64,000 bases of DNA, taken from contig NZ_FQWQ01000002.1 of the NCBI RefSeq assembly GCF_900129725.1, positions 310,001-374,000 on the forward strand, in the 5' to 3' direction. The DNA is from Chryseolinea serpens. Lineage in GTDB: Bacteria; Bacteroidota; Bacteroidia; Cytophagales; Cyclobacteriaceae. Positions 1 to 8,751 of this stretch are shown one piece after another. Made by a program: the position numbers and the translations under genes. Positions within the stretch are counted from its first letter, which is position 1. Every line of letters starts with the position of its first letter. Under the pieces are notes generated by a model. The model was not told the origin of the DNA and ran no database searches. It was given only the letters and a program-made list of their open reading frames with translations.

Positions 1-120
1 ATAAAAGTCTTTACGACTATAGTTGTGGCCCGCGGCCTTGCTGTCGACTTCATAGGCCTTAAATCCCTTTAGCTTTAACTCAGCATTGAAATCTGAAACC
101 GCAGAAGCATTGTTTTTCAT
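1..120 (-). CDS. 5' end of a probable AraC-type transcriptional regulator (partial)
   Basis: An open frame begins with ATG at 120 and runs off the left edge of the window, so only the first 40 residues are visible. It starts MKNNASAVSDFNAEL and ends in SRKDFY. A motif of the type HxxxRxDFY near the N-terminus is common in the cupin-like sensor half of Bacteroidota AraC regulators, which often sit divergently next to an SDR oxidoreductase, as here. No DNA-binding domain is inside the window, so the family call is an inference; the reading frame itself is convincing. Confidence 0.5.
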   Translation of the reverse strand, partial: MKNNASAVSDFNAELKLKGFKAYEVDSKAAGHNYSRKDFY

Positions 121-357
121 ACCATAAAATTAATAAAATCAAAGGGGCATCCAACCATGTCTTATAGGGGTAGTCACGGCATGGCCAGAACTTCCAATAT
201 GAACGTTTGGCCGTCCAGCCCGGTTGGCATAACAGCGGTCAATCTTTGAAATTCTTACTTTTTACTTTGATAATCATTATTCCTCCGCCGCCTTCGGGAA
301 TACCTTTGTAGCATCAATCGCACGAACTGAATCAGTTTATGCACAACACAAAAAGTC

Positions 358-1221
358 ATGAAACATAATAAGGAGGGAAAGGTTTGGTTTATCACCGGCG
401 CTGGCCGTGGAATGGGTCTGAACATTGCCAAGGCTGCGTTGGCTGCGGGACATAAAGTAGTTGCGACCGGACGCAACCCTGAGCAGACAACCAAGGCCAT
501 TGGAAAGACTGAAAACCTGCTCGTGGTTAAGCTCGATGTTACAAATCCTGCCGATGCCGCACTGGCCGTGAAGTCGGCCATTGATCGCTTTGGTGCCATA
601 GATGTGCTGGTGAACAACGCCGGTAATTTCTATGCCGGGTTCTTTGAGGAGTTGTCCATGGAGCAGATCCAATCTCAACTCAATACAAACCTTTTCGGAC
701 AGATGATCGTTGCGCGCGCCGTGCTTCCTCAAATGCGCCAGCAACAATCCGGTCACATCATCGCAATTTCCTCTACGGCTGGCCTCGTGGGATACGAATA
801 CTGCACGGCCTATGCCGCTTCAAAATTTGCTGTGGAGGGATGGATGGATTCCCTACGCATCGAGCTGGCACCCTTCGGCATAAAAACTACGATCGTCAAT
901 CCAGGATTTTTTCGCACAGGGCTCCTTGAACCTGGCTCCACCCTCTGGCCGGAAGGCGCTATTGATGACTATCGCGAGCGCAATGCCACACTTCGTCCGT
1001 TCTGGGAAAGCATGAATGGAAAACAAGGCGGTGATCCTGAAAAGCTTGCGAAGGCACTCGTCACCGTTGCCGATCAGCAAGAGCCACCCTTGCGCTGGTT
1101 CGCGGGAGCTGATGCTCTTGCAGAAGGCGAGCGGAAGGCGAACGAATTGCTGGACCAAACAAAATCCAATCGTGAACTTTCAAGTTCACTTGCCGTCGAG
1201 GATGCGCCCGTATCGGCATAA
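358..1221 (+). CDS. SDR-family NAD(P)-dependent oxidoreductase
   Basis: A 287-residue classical short-chain dehydrogenase/reductase. The nucleotide-binding motif TGAGRGMG is at residues 13-20, NNAG at 86-89, and the catalytic set is S139, Y152 and K156 (YAASK). R39 in the VATGR segment after the second strand would favour NADP(H), but this is an inference. The C-terminal 60 residues extend past the usual 250-residue core. Predicted cytosolic and soluble; substrate unknown. ATG at 358 follows directly on the AAAAAGTC stretch and leaves the complete Rossmann strand. It is divergent from the partial AraC-type gene at the window start, which may regulate it, and is followed by a hairpin terminator. 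Confidence 0.9.
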   Translation: MKHNKEGKVWFITGAGRGMGLNIAKAALAAGHKVVATGRNPEQTTKAIGKTENLLVVKLDVTNPADAALAVKSAIDRFGAIDVLVNNAGNFYAGFFEELSMEQIQSQLNTNLFGQMIVARAVLPQMRQQQSGHIIAISSTAGLVGYEYCTAYAASKFAVEGWMDSLRIELAPFGIKTTIVNPGFFRTGLLEPGSTLWPEGAIDDYRERNATLRPFWESMNGKQGGDPEKLAKALVTVADQQEPPLRWFAGADALAEGERKANELLDQTKSNRELSSSLAVEDAPVSA

Positions 1222-1262
1222 GGTGCAAAATGAAATTATTTCCTGGCGGAATCAACATAAAA

Positions 1263-1295
1263 AAAAGCCATCAGATCATATATTTGATGGCTTTT
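1263..1295. terminator. Intrinsic terminator between two SDR genes
   Basis: Perfect 11-bp inverted repeat AAAAGCCATCA (1263-1273) and TGATGGCTTTT (1285-1295) with an 11-nt loop. The T-run on the right arm and the A-run on the left make it usable from either strand. It lies 41 bp past the stop codon of the first SDR gene. Confidence 0.8.
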
Positions 1296-1386
1296 GGCAT
1301 GTTATGGCACAACGAATTGCCTATCTAATAAATTGAATTGCCAACGAGAGAAAAATGACAAGACAACTCCAAGTAAATTAATTCAG

Positions 1387-2115
1387 ATGGCAAGAATATT
1401 CATCACCGGTTCAGCCGATGGGCTTGGTCAAATGGCGGCAGCGTTACTCATCAGTCAAGGACACCAGGTAGTCCTGCATGCACGCAATGCCGGGCGCGGG
1501 CGGCAAGCGCTGCTTGACGTGCCGGGTGCGGAAAATGTTTTGACGGCCGACTTATCCAATATTGAAGAAACAAAACAATTAGCGGCCGATGTAAATGCCC
1601 TGGGCTCTTTTGATGCCATTATCCACAACGCCGGTGTCTATCAGGTGTCGGGCAAACTGATCTTTTCAGTGAACACACTCGCCCCGTACATACTGACCGC
1701 CCTCATTCAAACGCCAAAGCGCTTGATCTACCTCACCTCCGGGATGCATTTGTCGGGCCACCCAAATCTGAATTTCAACTCGGGCGGCATAAGCTATTCC
1801 GATTCCAAACTCTATGTGCTAATGTTGTCCATGGCCGTGGCGCGTAAATGGCCGGAGATCTATTCCAACGCGGTTGACCCAGGCTGGGTGCCTACAAAGA
1901 TGGGTGGCGCAGGCGCCCCGGACAATCTTGAGAAAGGCTTCGAGACACAGGCATGGCTCGCGGTGAGCAATGATGAGAAAGCAAAAGTAACTGGCCGGTA
2001 TTTTCACCACAAGCGGGAAGCGCGTCATCATCCTCAGGCCGGCGACATTAGTTTGCAAGATCGGTTTCTTGCCCTGTGTGAACAGGCTACCGGCGTTCCC
2101 TTTCCAACATCATGA
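1387..2115 (+). CDS. SDR-family oxidoreductase (second, divergent SDR)
   Basis: A 242-residue Rossmann protein starting MARIFITGSADGLG, so the TGxxxGxG motif lies at the extreme N-terminus; this is why ATG 1387 is chosen over the in-frame upstream start at 1294, which would run through the terminator hairpin. It has an HNAG motif where most SDRs have NNAG, and a YSDSK catalytic Y-x3-K. The segment before the tyrosine reads YLTSG, supplying a Ser. It is not a close paralogue of the preceding SDR and is probably transcribed separately, given the terminator between them. Its last six bases overlap the end of the convergent universal stress gene. Substrate unknown. Confidence 0.85.
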   Translation: MARIFITGSADGLGQMAAALLISQGHQVVLHARNAGRGRQALLDVPGAENVLTADLSNIEETKQLAADVNALGSFDAIIHNAGVYQVSGKLIFSVNTLAPYILTALIQTPKRLIYLTSGMHLSGHPNLNFNSGGISYSDSKLYVLMLSMAVARKWPEIYSNAVDPGWVPTKMGGAGAPDNLEKGFETQAWLAVSNDEKAKVTGRYFHHKREARHHPQAGDISLQDRFLALCEQATGVPFPTS

Positions 2116-2922
2116 CAAGATCTTAGCATCGTGCATCACCAATAGCGGCAAGTGCGTATGCGAAGCCATCTCCCGGGTAAAGTGCTTTTGGATAAGTCCA
2201 CCCGAATCGCGTGCAATCATCGCGACCAGTCCGGTGTCGTCGTGTTCGTTGAGATAAAAATTGATCCCCCGGATAACGTTGCCGCTGAAGACCGTGACGC
2301 GTTCCGTTTCAATCTCAGGTTTGAATGCCGAAAGAAGGGCGTCGCGTTCAAGCTTTTTGAGGAAGTCGAGGTTGGTATTTTTCGGCCTGACACTTAGTAC
2401 CCGTATTTTCGGTTCAAGGATCAACAAGGCGATTTCCTTCAGAATGTCGAGGGGATCCTCATTTTCCAAGGCGTCAAGGTCGGTGGCCAAAATCACCCTC
2501 GTTTTTCCCTTTCGGTTGAAGTCTTCAAACCGCGCCACTTCGGGGATGACCAACACGGGGAGCTTCGTATTCGCGATCACGTTCACGGTATTGCTGCCGA
2601 TCAAGATCCTTTTCAAACCACTTGCTCCTTTTGTGCCCATAACGATCAGGTTGGGCCGCTGAGCTTCCGTTATTTCCGTTAGCGCGGCGATCAAACTCCC
2701 CTGCGTTACCAACGACTCACAATTCAAACCGGGGCCGAACGCATTTTTCAAATCCGACATCACTGATTTCAGTTTGCTGTTTGTCCCCGCTTCATCTTCA
2801 TGGTCCGCCTGCACATTCACGATGATGAGACGCGCAGAGGCTCTCTTGGACAATTCCGCGGCAAATGACAATGCGTTTGTCGATGCGTCAGAGAAATCAA
2901 CGGGGGCAATAATTGTTTTCAT
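2110..2922 (-). CDS. Universal stress protein with two USP domains
   Basis: A 270-residue cytosolic protein. Residues 1-145 form a full UspA domain: it opens with the strand MKTIIAPVDFSD, and ends with the ATP-binding signature G-x2-G-x9-G-[ST] seen in VMGTKGASGLKRILIGSNT. The second half (about 150-270) is a degenerate USP repeat: it ends in HLPLLVMHD like a USP domain but lacks the glycine-rich ATP motif. The tandem arrangement of one intact and one degenerate domain is usual in Bacteroidota. Such proteins bind ATP and accompany stress or anaerobic adaptation. It converges on the SDR gene, sharing six terminal bases. Confidence 0.88.
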   Translation of the reverse strand: MKTIIAPVDFSDASTNALSFAAELSKRASARLIIVNVQADHEDEAGTNSKLKSVMSDLKNAFGPGLNCESLVTQGSLIAALTEITEAQRPNLIVMGTKGASGLKRILIGSNTVNVIANTKLPVLVIPEVARFEDFNRKGKTRVILATDLDALENEDPLDILKEIALLILEPKIRVLSVRPKNTNLDFLKKLERDALLSAFKPEIETERVTVFSGNVIRGINFYLNEHDDTGLVAMIARDSGGLIQKHFTREMASHTHLPLLVMHDAKILS

Positions 2923-3075
2923 AAGATTCTGAATGCGTTAACATGAATACGTCCGGCATGGCAGAGATCTTTTTACGGGTGTAAAAAGGGTCTTTCAAAT
3001 CATCTCCTCGAGATCACTATAAGTTAGGCTAAAAAACTTGCTATTCCAGCGCCCGTCGCGGATTCTTTCGTAGTC

Positions 3076-5391
3076 TCACGCAACGGCAGCTGCTTTTTTG
3101 ATTTTTATGATCACTTGCTTTGACGTGGGCGTGTTGCTTTTGTCGGCCACGCTGTTCAGGGGCACCAGCACATTCGTCTCGGGGAAATAGGTGGCCGCGC
3201 AGCCTTCGGGGATCGGGTATTTCACCACAACAAATTTATGGGCCACACGCTCCACACCCTCAAAGCGATTCACCAGGTCCACCAGGTCACCATCCTGCAG
3301 GTCGCGTTGGCGCATGTCATACTCATTCATCAAAACCACCCGGCGCTCGTTGTAAATGCCGCGGTAGCGATCGTTCAAACCGTAGACGGTGGTGTTGAAC
3401 TGGTCGTGACTGCGGATGGTCATCATCATCAGGTCGTCATCCTCCATCGCGATCGAGGAAAGCGGGGCCACGTTAAAGTGCGCTTTAGCCGAGGCAGTTT
3501 GAAAGACTCCCTCGCGGTTGCCATTCGGCAAGTAAAATCCTCCCGGTTTTCGCACGCGTTCGTTATAATTTGCAAATCCCGGAATGGTTCGTTCGATGTC
3601 TTCGCGGATGGCATCGTAGTGTTGTTCGTAGCGGTCCCAGTTAATTTTGCTGCGCGCGCCAAGGGTGGCTTTGGCCAGCCGGGACACCATGACCGGTTCG
3701 CTCAGCAGGTGATCGGAGATGGGTTTTAAAACACCTTTGGACGACTGGACCACGCCCATCGAGTTCTCGCACGACACAAACTGTTCCTCACCATTCACCA
3801 CGTCCTCATCGCTTCGCCCCAGGCAGGGCAGGATGATGGCCTCTTCACCGTGCACGAGATGACTGCGGTTGAGCTTGGTGGACACCTGCACCGTTAAGCT
3901 ACATTTACGAAGCGCTTCGGCCGTCAATGTGGTATCGGGCGTGGCGGAAAGAAAATTCCCACCCATGGCAAAAAAGACTTTGCCCTTGCCCGCATGCATC
4001 GCTTTGATGCTCTCCACCACGTCATAGCCATGTTTGGCGGGCGGTGTGAAATGAAAGTTCTCTTGCAACTTTTGCAAGAACGACGGTGATGGCGTTTCAA
4101 TAATTCCCATCGTGCGATCGCCCTGCACATTGCTGTGTCCCCTCACCGGGCAAGTGCCCGCCCCGGGTTTCCCGATGCTGCCTTTCAACAAAAGTAAGTT
4201 GACCACTTCCTTAATGGTGTCGACTGCATTTTTATGCTGCGTGAGACCCATGGCCCAGCAGACAATAATTTTTGTTTTATGTTTTAAGAGCGTTGCCACT
4301 TCCCGGATCTGTGTCAGCGTGAGGCCCGACGCCTTGCACAACGTGTCCAGGTTCTGTTCTTTTAAATGGTTCGAAAACGCGTTAAAGCCCGTGGTGCTTT
4401 TTGCGATAAAGTCGTGGTCGATCACCTTGCCAGGCGCTTGTTCTTCTTCGTCGAGCAACAGTCGTTGCACCGCCTTTAAGAAAGCCATGTCGCCGTTGAT
4501 CTTTATGGGAAGAAAAAGATCAGACAGCGCCGTGTCGATGCCCAGAATGCCTTTCATCGTTTGTGGGTTGCTAAACCCCATGAGACCGGTTTCGGGTAAC
4601 GGATTAACGGCAATGATCTTCGCTCCCTTTGCTTTGCCTTTTTGCAGGGCAGTGAGCATGCGGGGATGGTTGGTCCCGGGGTTCTGTCCCAGGATCATGA
4701 TCACCTCGGTGTCATAAAAATCTTCGAGGGTGACAGAGCCTTTTCCTATTCCCAGCGACTCTGTCAACGCCACGCCACTGCTCTCGTGACACATGTTGCT
4801 GCAATCGGGCAGGTTGTTGGTGCCGTATTCGCGTACAAATAGTTGGTACAAAAAAGCTGCTTCATTGCTGGTGCGGCCCGAAGTATAGAAAATGGCTTCA
4901 TCGGGTGATGCGAGTTGATTTAACGAAGCCGCGATTTTCTGAAAAGCGCTTTCCCAGGTGATGGGTTGATAGTGCGTGGCGCCCCTTGGTAAAAACATCG
5001 GCTCGGCAAGGCGTCCTTTGCTGCCGATCTCATGATCGGATAATGCAGCTAAATCAGAAACCGAATTTTCCGCAAAGAACGAAGCCGTAAGTTTTTTTGC
5101 GGTGGCTTCTTCGGCCATGGCACGCGCACCATTTTCACAGTACTCAGCGATGCCCGAGCGTTCGTCGTCCGGGTCGGGCCAGGCACAGCTGGGGCAATCG
5201 AAACCTCCTTTTTTATTGAGCTGCCAGAGTCCTTTCATCCCGCGAGCAAAGCCGGCTTCTTCAATCACTTTTTCCATGCTCGATACCACGGCAGGGATGC
5301 CGGCGGCAACCGTTTTGATCTTACCACGCTTCAATCCCGTGAGTTGCTCCGGGTTTTCCGCTTGGGGAATGGGTGTTGCTTCATCGCTCAT
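3076..5391 (-). CDS. FdhF/YdeP-family molybdopterin oxidoreductase (formate dehydrogenase-like)
   Basis: About 771 residues from ATG 5391, chosen because it follows the stop of the upstream gene by one base; a longer in-frame start at 5472 would lie inside that gene. C66, C69 and C85 (CPSC...YCENG) are the FdhF/YdeP N-terminal iron-sulfur ligands. C201 in SNMCHESSG is the expected molybdenum ligand, a cysteine and not selenocysteine. The C-terminal MopB-type domain follows (about 650-771). There is no signal peptide, so it is cytoplasmic. The upstream fdhD agrees with a bis-MGD enzyme. YdeP-type proteins are often annotated as formate dehydrogenases, but the substrate of this branch is uncertain; no electron-acceptor subunit is adjacent. 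Confidence 0.88.
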   Translation of the reverse strand: MSDEATPIPQAENPEQLTGLKRGKIKTVAAGIPAVVSSMEKVIEEAGFARGMKGLWQLNKKGGFDCPSCAWPDPDDERSGIAEYCENGARAMAEEATAKKLTASFFAENSVSDLAALSDHEIGSKGRLAEPMFLPRGATHYQPITWESAFQKIAASLNQLASPDEAIFYTSGRTSNEAAFLYQLFVREYGTNNLPDCSNMCHESSGVALTESLGIGKGSVTLEDFYDTEVIMILGQNPGTNHPRMLTALQKGKAKGAKIIAVNPLPETGLMGFSNPQTMKGILGIDTALSDLFLPIKINGDMAFLKAVQRLLLDEEEQAPGKVIDHDFIAKSTTGFNAFSNHLKEQNLDTLCKASGLTLTQIREVATLLKHKTKIIVCWAMGLTQHKNAVDTIKEVVNLLLLKGSIGKPGAGTCPVRGHSNVQGDRTMGIIETPSPSFLQKLQENFHFTPPAKHGYDVVESIKAMHAGKGKVFFAMGGNFLSATPDTTLTAEALRKCSLTVQVSTKLNRSHLVHGEEAIILPCLGRSDEDVVNGEEQFVSCENSMGVVQSSKGVLKPISDHLLSEPVMVSRLAKATLGARSKINWDRYEQHYDAIREDIERTIPGFANYNERVRKPGGFYLPNGNREGVFQTASAKAHFNVAPLSSIAMEDDDLMMMTIRSHDQFNTTVYGLNDRYRGIYNERRVVLMNEYDMRQRDLQDGDLVDLVNRFEGVERVAHKFVVVKYPIPEGCAATYFPETNVLVPLNSVADKSNTPTSKQVIIKIKKAAAVA

Positions 5392-5392
5392 G

Positions 5393-5761
5393 CTAACAGA
5401 CCTTTTTAGGGTTTTCGAAATTGTCCGATTGATCTTCCAACGTGTTGTCCAGGCATTTAAAATCTTTCTCAAGCAAGAGGTACAAGGTTTCGGTTTCGCT
5501 CACGGCCTGGTGTGCATCAAATCCCACTACGGTATTTTCCGGCCAACCGGTTACGAGCGTTTCGGGAACAGATAACGTAATTTTATTCTCACGGTAATTT
5601 GCCGAAAGCGCTTTTATTCCAGCCTTTCTTTCCACCGCATAACTGAAGTAGGTTGTACCAAACGAAGTTTTGTCCTCCAAAAGTCCTTTCGTACTCAACT
5701 TCTCCACTTCCGATTTCGACAATCGCACACGAATGGAATTTGCACTGATTCTTATTTTCAT
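5393..5761 (-). CDS. DUF7009-family small protein of the Fdh operon
   Basis: A 122-residue soluble protein starting MKIRISANSIRVRLSKSEV. The fold looks like a compact beta-rich domain, and the C-terminus carries a Cys and acidic patch (KDFKCLDNTLEDQSDNFENP). I recognise it as the DUF7009 type commonly found next to FdhF-like oxidoreductases in Bacteroidota; its biochemical role is not established. It sits between fdhD and the oxidoreductase with 15-bp and 1-bp spacing, so co-translation is likely and a role in maturation or activity of the molybdoenzyme is a reasonable inference. Confidence 0.7.
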   Translation of the reverse strand: MKIRISANSIRVRLSKSEVEKLSTKGLLEDKTSFGTTYFSYAVERKAGIKALSANYRENKITLSVPETLVTGWPENTVVGFDAHQAVSETETLYLLLEKDFKCLDNTLEDQSDNFENPKKVC

Positions 5762-5776
5762 CTTATTCGTTTTATG

Positions 5777-6610
5777 CTATACAAAAACAACCCGGTGGCT
5801 GGCGGAATAAATATTGAATTTTTCATTTCCCAAAAAGCCGATGAGGGTGATCCCAAATTCTTCCGCCTGTTGCAGGGCCAGGCTGGAAGGCGCCCCGATC
5901 GCGGCGATTACTTTTATCCCTGCCATGCTGGCCTTTTGGATCAATTCAAAACTTGCCCTGCCGCTCAGCAGCAGGATCGTGTGGTCTAAGGGCAATTGGT
6001 CATTTAAAAAGGAAGCTCCAATCACTTTGTCCAACGCATTGTGCCGGCCCACGTCTTCCCGCAGCATGATCAGGTTCCCCTCCGCGTCAAACAACGACGA
6101 GGCATGCAGCCCTCCCGTGCTGGCAAATAACTCCTGTTGCTTTTTTAAGGCGATGGGCAGACGATGAAAAACCGCAGCGCTCACCTGCAGGGAGTCGTCT
6201 TGCTGTGCATACATGGAAACGGTTTTAATCGCATCGATGCCAGCCTTGCCACATACCCCACAGCTTGAGGTGGTGTAGAAATTCCGGTCGGCGGTTTGAA
6301 GATGGGGCACCGCTGTGTCGGCAAGTTCCACGACCATTTTGTTTTCATCTTCGCCATCGGCCCGGATGTGGGTGATCTCTTTTCTGTTGTTGATGATCCC
6401 CTCGGTAAACAAAAAACCCGCGGCGAGTTCGTCATCATTTCCGGGCGTGCGCATGGTGACTGAAATAACTTTGGTGGTCCTGTTGCCGGCAGCACCATAC
6501 ACCAACTGTATTTCCAACGGTTCTTCCACGGCCAGTTGGTCGTCGATCTCCAGCGTGCCTTTTTGCGTTACCCTGGTTATTTTGATATGTCTCACCGCGC
6601 TCGCTTGCAT
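5777..6610 (-). CDS. fdhD: Formate dehydrogenase accessory sulfurtransferase FdhD
   Basis: 277 residues with the FdhD hallmarks: the sulfur-relay motif C117-x2-C120 in SSCGVCGKAG and the downstream DVGRHNALDKVIG segment. FdhD moves sulfur from a cysteine desulfurase to the molybdenum cofactor so that formate dehydrogenase becomes active. It is the first gene of the minus-strand operon fdhD-DUF7009-oxidoreductase, which places its client enzyme immediately downstream. ATG at 6610 is the only sensible start. Cytoplasmic. Confidence 0.95.
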   Translation of the reverse strand: MQASAVRHIKITRVTQKGTLEIDDQLAVEEPLEIQLVYGAAGNRTTKVISVTMRTPGNDDELAAGFLFTEGIINNRKEITHIRADGEDENKMVVELADTAVPHLQTADRNFYTTSSCGVCGKAGIDAIKTVSMYAQQDDSLQVSAAVFHRLPIALKKQQELFASTGGLHASSLFDAEGNLIMLREDVGRHNALDKVIGASFLNDQLPLDHTILLLSGRASFELIQKASMAGIKVIAAIGAPSSLALQQAEEFGITLIGFLGNEKFNIYSASHRVVFV

Positions 6611-6884
6611 GTATCTTCTAAGGTTGGGTTAAAGTTAAAAAAAATTGCACGCTCGCAGGACGTCCCTTTTGTCTTTGGTCGCTTTATTTCAATGGTTGTG
6701 CCTTTGTCAGAGGAGCATCAACCATGAGATTCCGGTCGGGCATCAACCAACCTGAATGCCGTTTCTGCCCCGAAAGGTTCTGGCGTCAGGGTACCGGGCT
6801 AAAGTGTCCGCCTGTAGAGTAGCTGAGTACCCGGAGGCTAGTCTATGCACACATCTTTCAAAGAGAAAGAGCATAAATGAATAA

Positions 6885-7058
6885 CCCCGGACTTTAGTCC
6901 GGGGTACCTAAGCCATGTCCACTCACGGTCCGCCAGCTGGCGGACTGACGACGCCGCTGATTGGGTAGACGGCGATACACACAGAGGGAAAAGTCAGTCC
7001 GCCAGTTGGCGGACCTCAATAAATAAGTGTCCGTACCCCCGGACTGAAGTCCGGGGGT
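6885..7058. repeat. Cluster of four short palindromes (REP-like)
   Basis: Four inverted repeats in 174 bp, of two alternating families: CCCCGGACTTTAGTCCGGGG (6885-6904), GTCCGCCAGCTGGCGGAC (6928-6945), GTCCGCCAGTTGGCGGAC (6997-7014), and a longer form of the first family with arms ACCCCCGGACT and AGTCCGGGGGT around GA (7035-7058). Order is A-B-B-A. This is the layout of REP/BIME-type elements. The cluster lies between divergently oriented genes, so it is not a simple terminator. Confidence 0.75.
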
Positions 7059-7164
7059 ATTCAAGATATTATATCGCACATGTGTTCCGAACAATAGGCT
7101 TAAAGCCAGGATCACTCAAAGATGTCTGCATCGACCAGACCCGAGGGGGTTAGAAAATATTCCC

Positions 7165-7172
7165 TAAATTTG
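7165..7172 (+). promoter_or_regulatory. Possible -7 box of the TPR gene
   Basis: TAAATTTG matches the Bacteroidota -7 consensus TAnnTTTG and lies 33 bp before the ATG at 7205. No clear TTTG -33 element is seen at the usual distance, so this is a weak call. Confidence 0.35.
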
Positions 7173-7204
7173 ATTATCATCGCTTGGTTTCTTCTCCGCC
7201 CTCT

Positions 7205-8692
7205 ATGAAACGACTTTTACCCTTAGTTCTGACGCTCCTGATTCTCAGGCTCGACGCACAAGTGCTTATCGACTCCCTCCAACAACGACTTCCTTTAGCA
7301 AAATCCGTTGTGGAACGGGTTGATATCTTAGACAACTTGTCGCATGCCTACACACAATATTCGCTCAGCCGGTCCGAAGAGTTGGCCCGCCAGGCGCTTG
7401 CGTTAGCGCAGGAGAATGGCTATCAAAAAGGAATTGCCGCAAGCTTCAACAACCTCGGCATCAGCGCGTCCATCCAAGGCCGGCACACCGAGGGGATGGA
7501 GTACTTTATTAAGGCCGTCAAGATCCGGGAGGAGTTGAACGACACCAAGGGCGTGGCGCATGTGTACAACAATATGTCGAGGGTGCTGATCTACCAGGAA
7601 GATTATGATCGCGCCATTGAATATTCAAAAAAATCGCTGGCGCTCTTGCAGCAAATTGACGATCCCAAGGCGGTTGCGAATACCTACGCAGCGATTGGCG
7701 AGATCTACATGAACAAACAGGACTATGACCAGGCCTTGCTGATGTTTACCAAGGCCCGCGATACCAGCATCGGGGCTGCCTTGGGCGATTACAAATTCTG
7801 GATGGAAGCCAAACGGATCACCGCCTTGAATGCCCAGGGAAAATACGATCAAGCCCTGGAGACCGGTCTGGCCATCGAACGGTCGTTGCCAAAATACCGC
7901 GACTTCTTTTCTTCCATCGAACTTCTTCAAACGATCGGGGTCATCTATTCGAACCTCGGTGACCTGGAGCACGCTACCCTCTATCTGCACAAAGCCAAAC
8001 ACATGGCCGATTCGCTGAACGATGCAAACTCCGGCATCAACGCCCGGAAAAAATTGAGCGACACCTTCCGCAAGTTTCATGAATATGACTCGGCCTGGTA
8101 TTACAACGACCAATACAGCACACTTCGGGGTGAAGTTTTCAATGCCGAGAAATCCAAGCAGATCGCCGCCCTCGAGCATTTGTACGAATCGGAAAAAAAG
8201 GATCAGCTGCTGGCGATGCGCGAGGAAAAGATCCGGGCATTGACCATGGCTGTCACGATCGGCGGTGTGCTGCTTGTTGCGATCACGGTATTGGTGATCA
8301 TCGTATTCAGACTATACCGGGATAAAAAGAAATCCCTTGTCGAGCTGAAACGGCTGAACAACGAGATCTTCGAAAAGCACGAAGAGATCCTGGCACAGAC
8401 CGAAGAATTAACGCAAGCCAACGCCGAGGTTAACCGGATGAACGAGTCGCTTGAAATGGAGGTCACGGCGCGCGTGGCGGAAATAAAATTACAGAACGAA
8501 AAACTCATCGAGTACGCTTATTTCAATGCGCACAACGTCCGCGGCCCGCTGGCCCGGATACTGGGACTTTGCGCACTCATGTCCCGGGAAACATCGCTGG
8601 CGGAGATCCAAGCCTACAATGCCCACGTGCTGGATTGCGCCCATGAGTTGGATGGCGTGGTCCGGGAAATTAACCGTAAACTTCACGATTAG
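7205..8692 (+). CDS. TPR sensor protein with isolated kinase DHp-like domain
   Basis: 495 residues from ATG 7205, preferred to an earlier in-frame start because it begins the signal peptide MKRLLPLVLTLLILRLDAQ. Residues 30-320 are tetratricopeptide repeats predicted to be periplasmic. A single membrane helix spans about 347-370, followed by a long coiled coil (375-435). The C-terminus holds H443 in FNAHNVRGPLARILGL, the H-x2-R-x-P pattern of a histidine kinase dimerisation/phosphoacceptor helix pair, and the protein stops at residue 495. There is no HATPase domain and no downstream gene that could supply one. It could be phosphorylated in trans by another kinase, or act as a dimerising signalling scaffold. 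Confidence 0.82.
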   Translation: MKRLLPLVLTLLILRLDAQVLIDSLQQRLPLAKSVVERVDILDNLSHAYTQYSLSRSEELARQALALAQENGYQKGIAASFNNLGISASIQGRHTEGMEYFIKAVKIREELNDTKGVAHVYNNMSRVLIYQEDYDRAIEYSKKSLALLQQIDDPKAVANTYAAIGEIYMNKQDYDQALLMFTKARDTSIGAALGDYKFWMEAKRITALNAQGKYDQALETGLAIERSLPKYRDFFSSIELLQTIGVIYSNLGDLEHATLYLHKAKHMADSLNDANSGINARKKLSDTFRKFHEYDSAWYYNDQYSTLRGEVFNAEKSKQIAALEHLYESEKKDQLLAMREEKIRALTMAVTIGGVLLVAITVLVIIVFRLYRDKKKSLVELKRLNNEIFEKHEEILAQTEELTQANAEVNRMNESLEMEVTARVAEIKLQNEKLIEYAYFNAHNVRGPLARILGLCALMSRETSLAEIQAYNAHVLDCAHELDGVVREINRKLHD

Positions 8693-8751
8693 TTTCTACA
8701 GCAGATCATCGCCGTGCGTTCAGGAATTTTTCCCGGAGGCAGCCGGCATTT

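Larger units (their letters stand above)
6611..7204. other. 594-bp gene-free interval with palindromes
   Basis: No open frame here has the features of a real gene. The left 270 bp are unremarkable. The right part holds the cluster of four perfect or near-perfect palindromes described separately (6885-7058) and a possible -7 promoter box TAAATTTG at 7165-7172 for the TPR gene that starts at 7205. Confidence 0.7.

Noticed and set aside
1294-1386. N-terminal extension of the second SDR
   Set aside because: Would begin inside the terminator hairpin and add 31 residues ahead of the Rossmann strand that normally begins an SDR.
6894-7115. 73-residue open frame over the palindrome cluster
   Set aside because: Consists mainly of translated palindromes; no start context or family.
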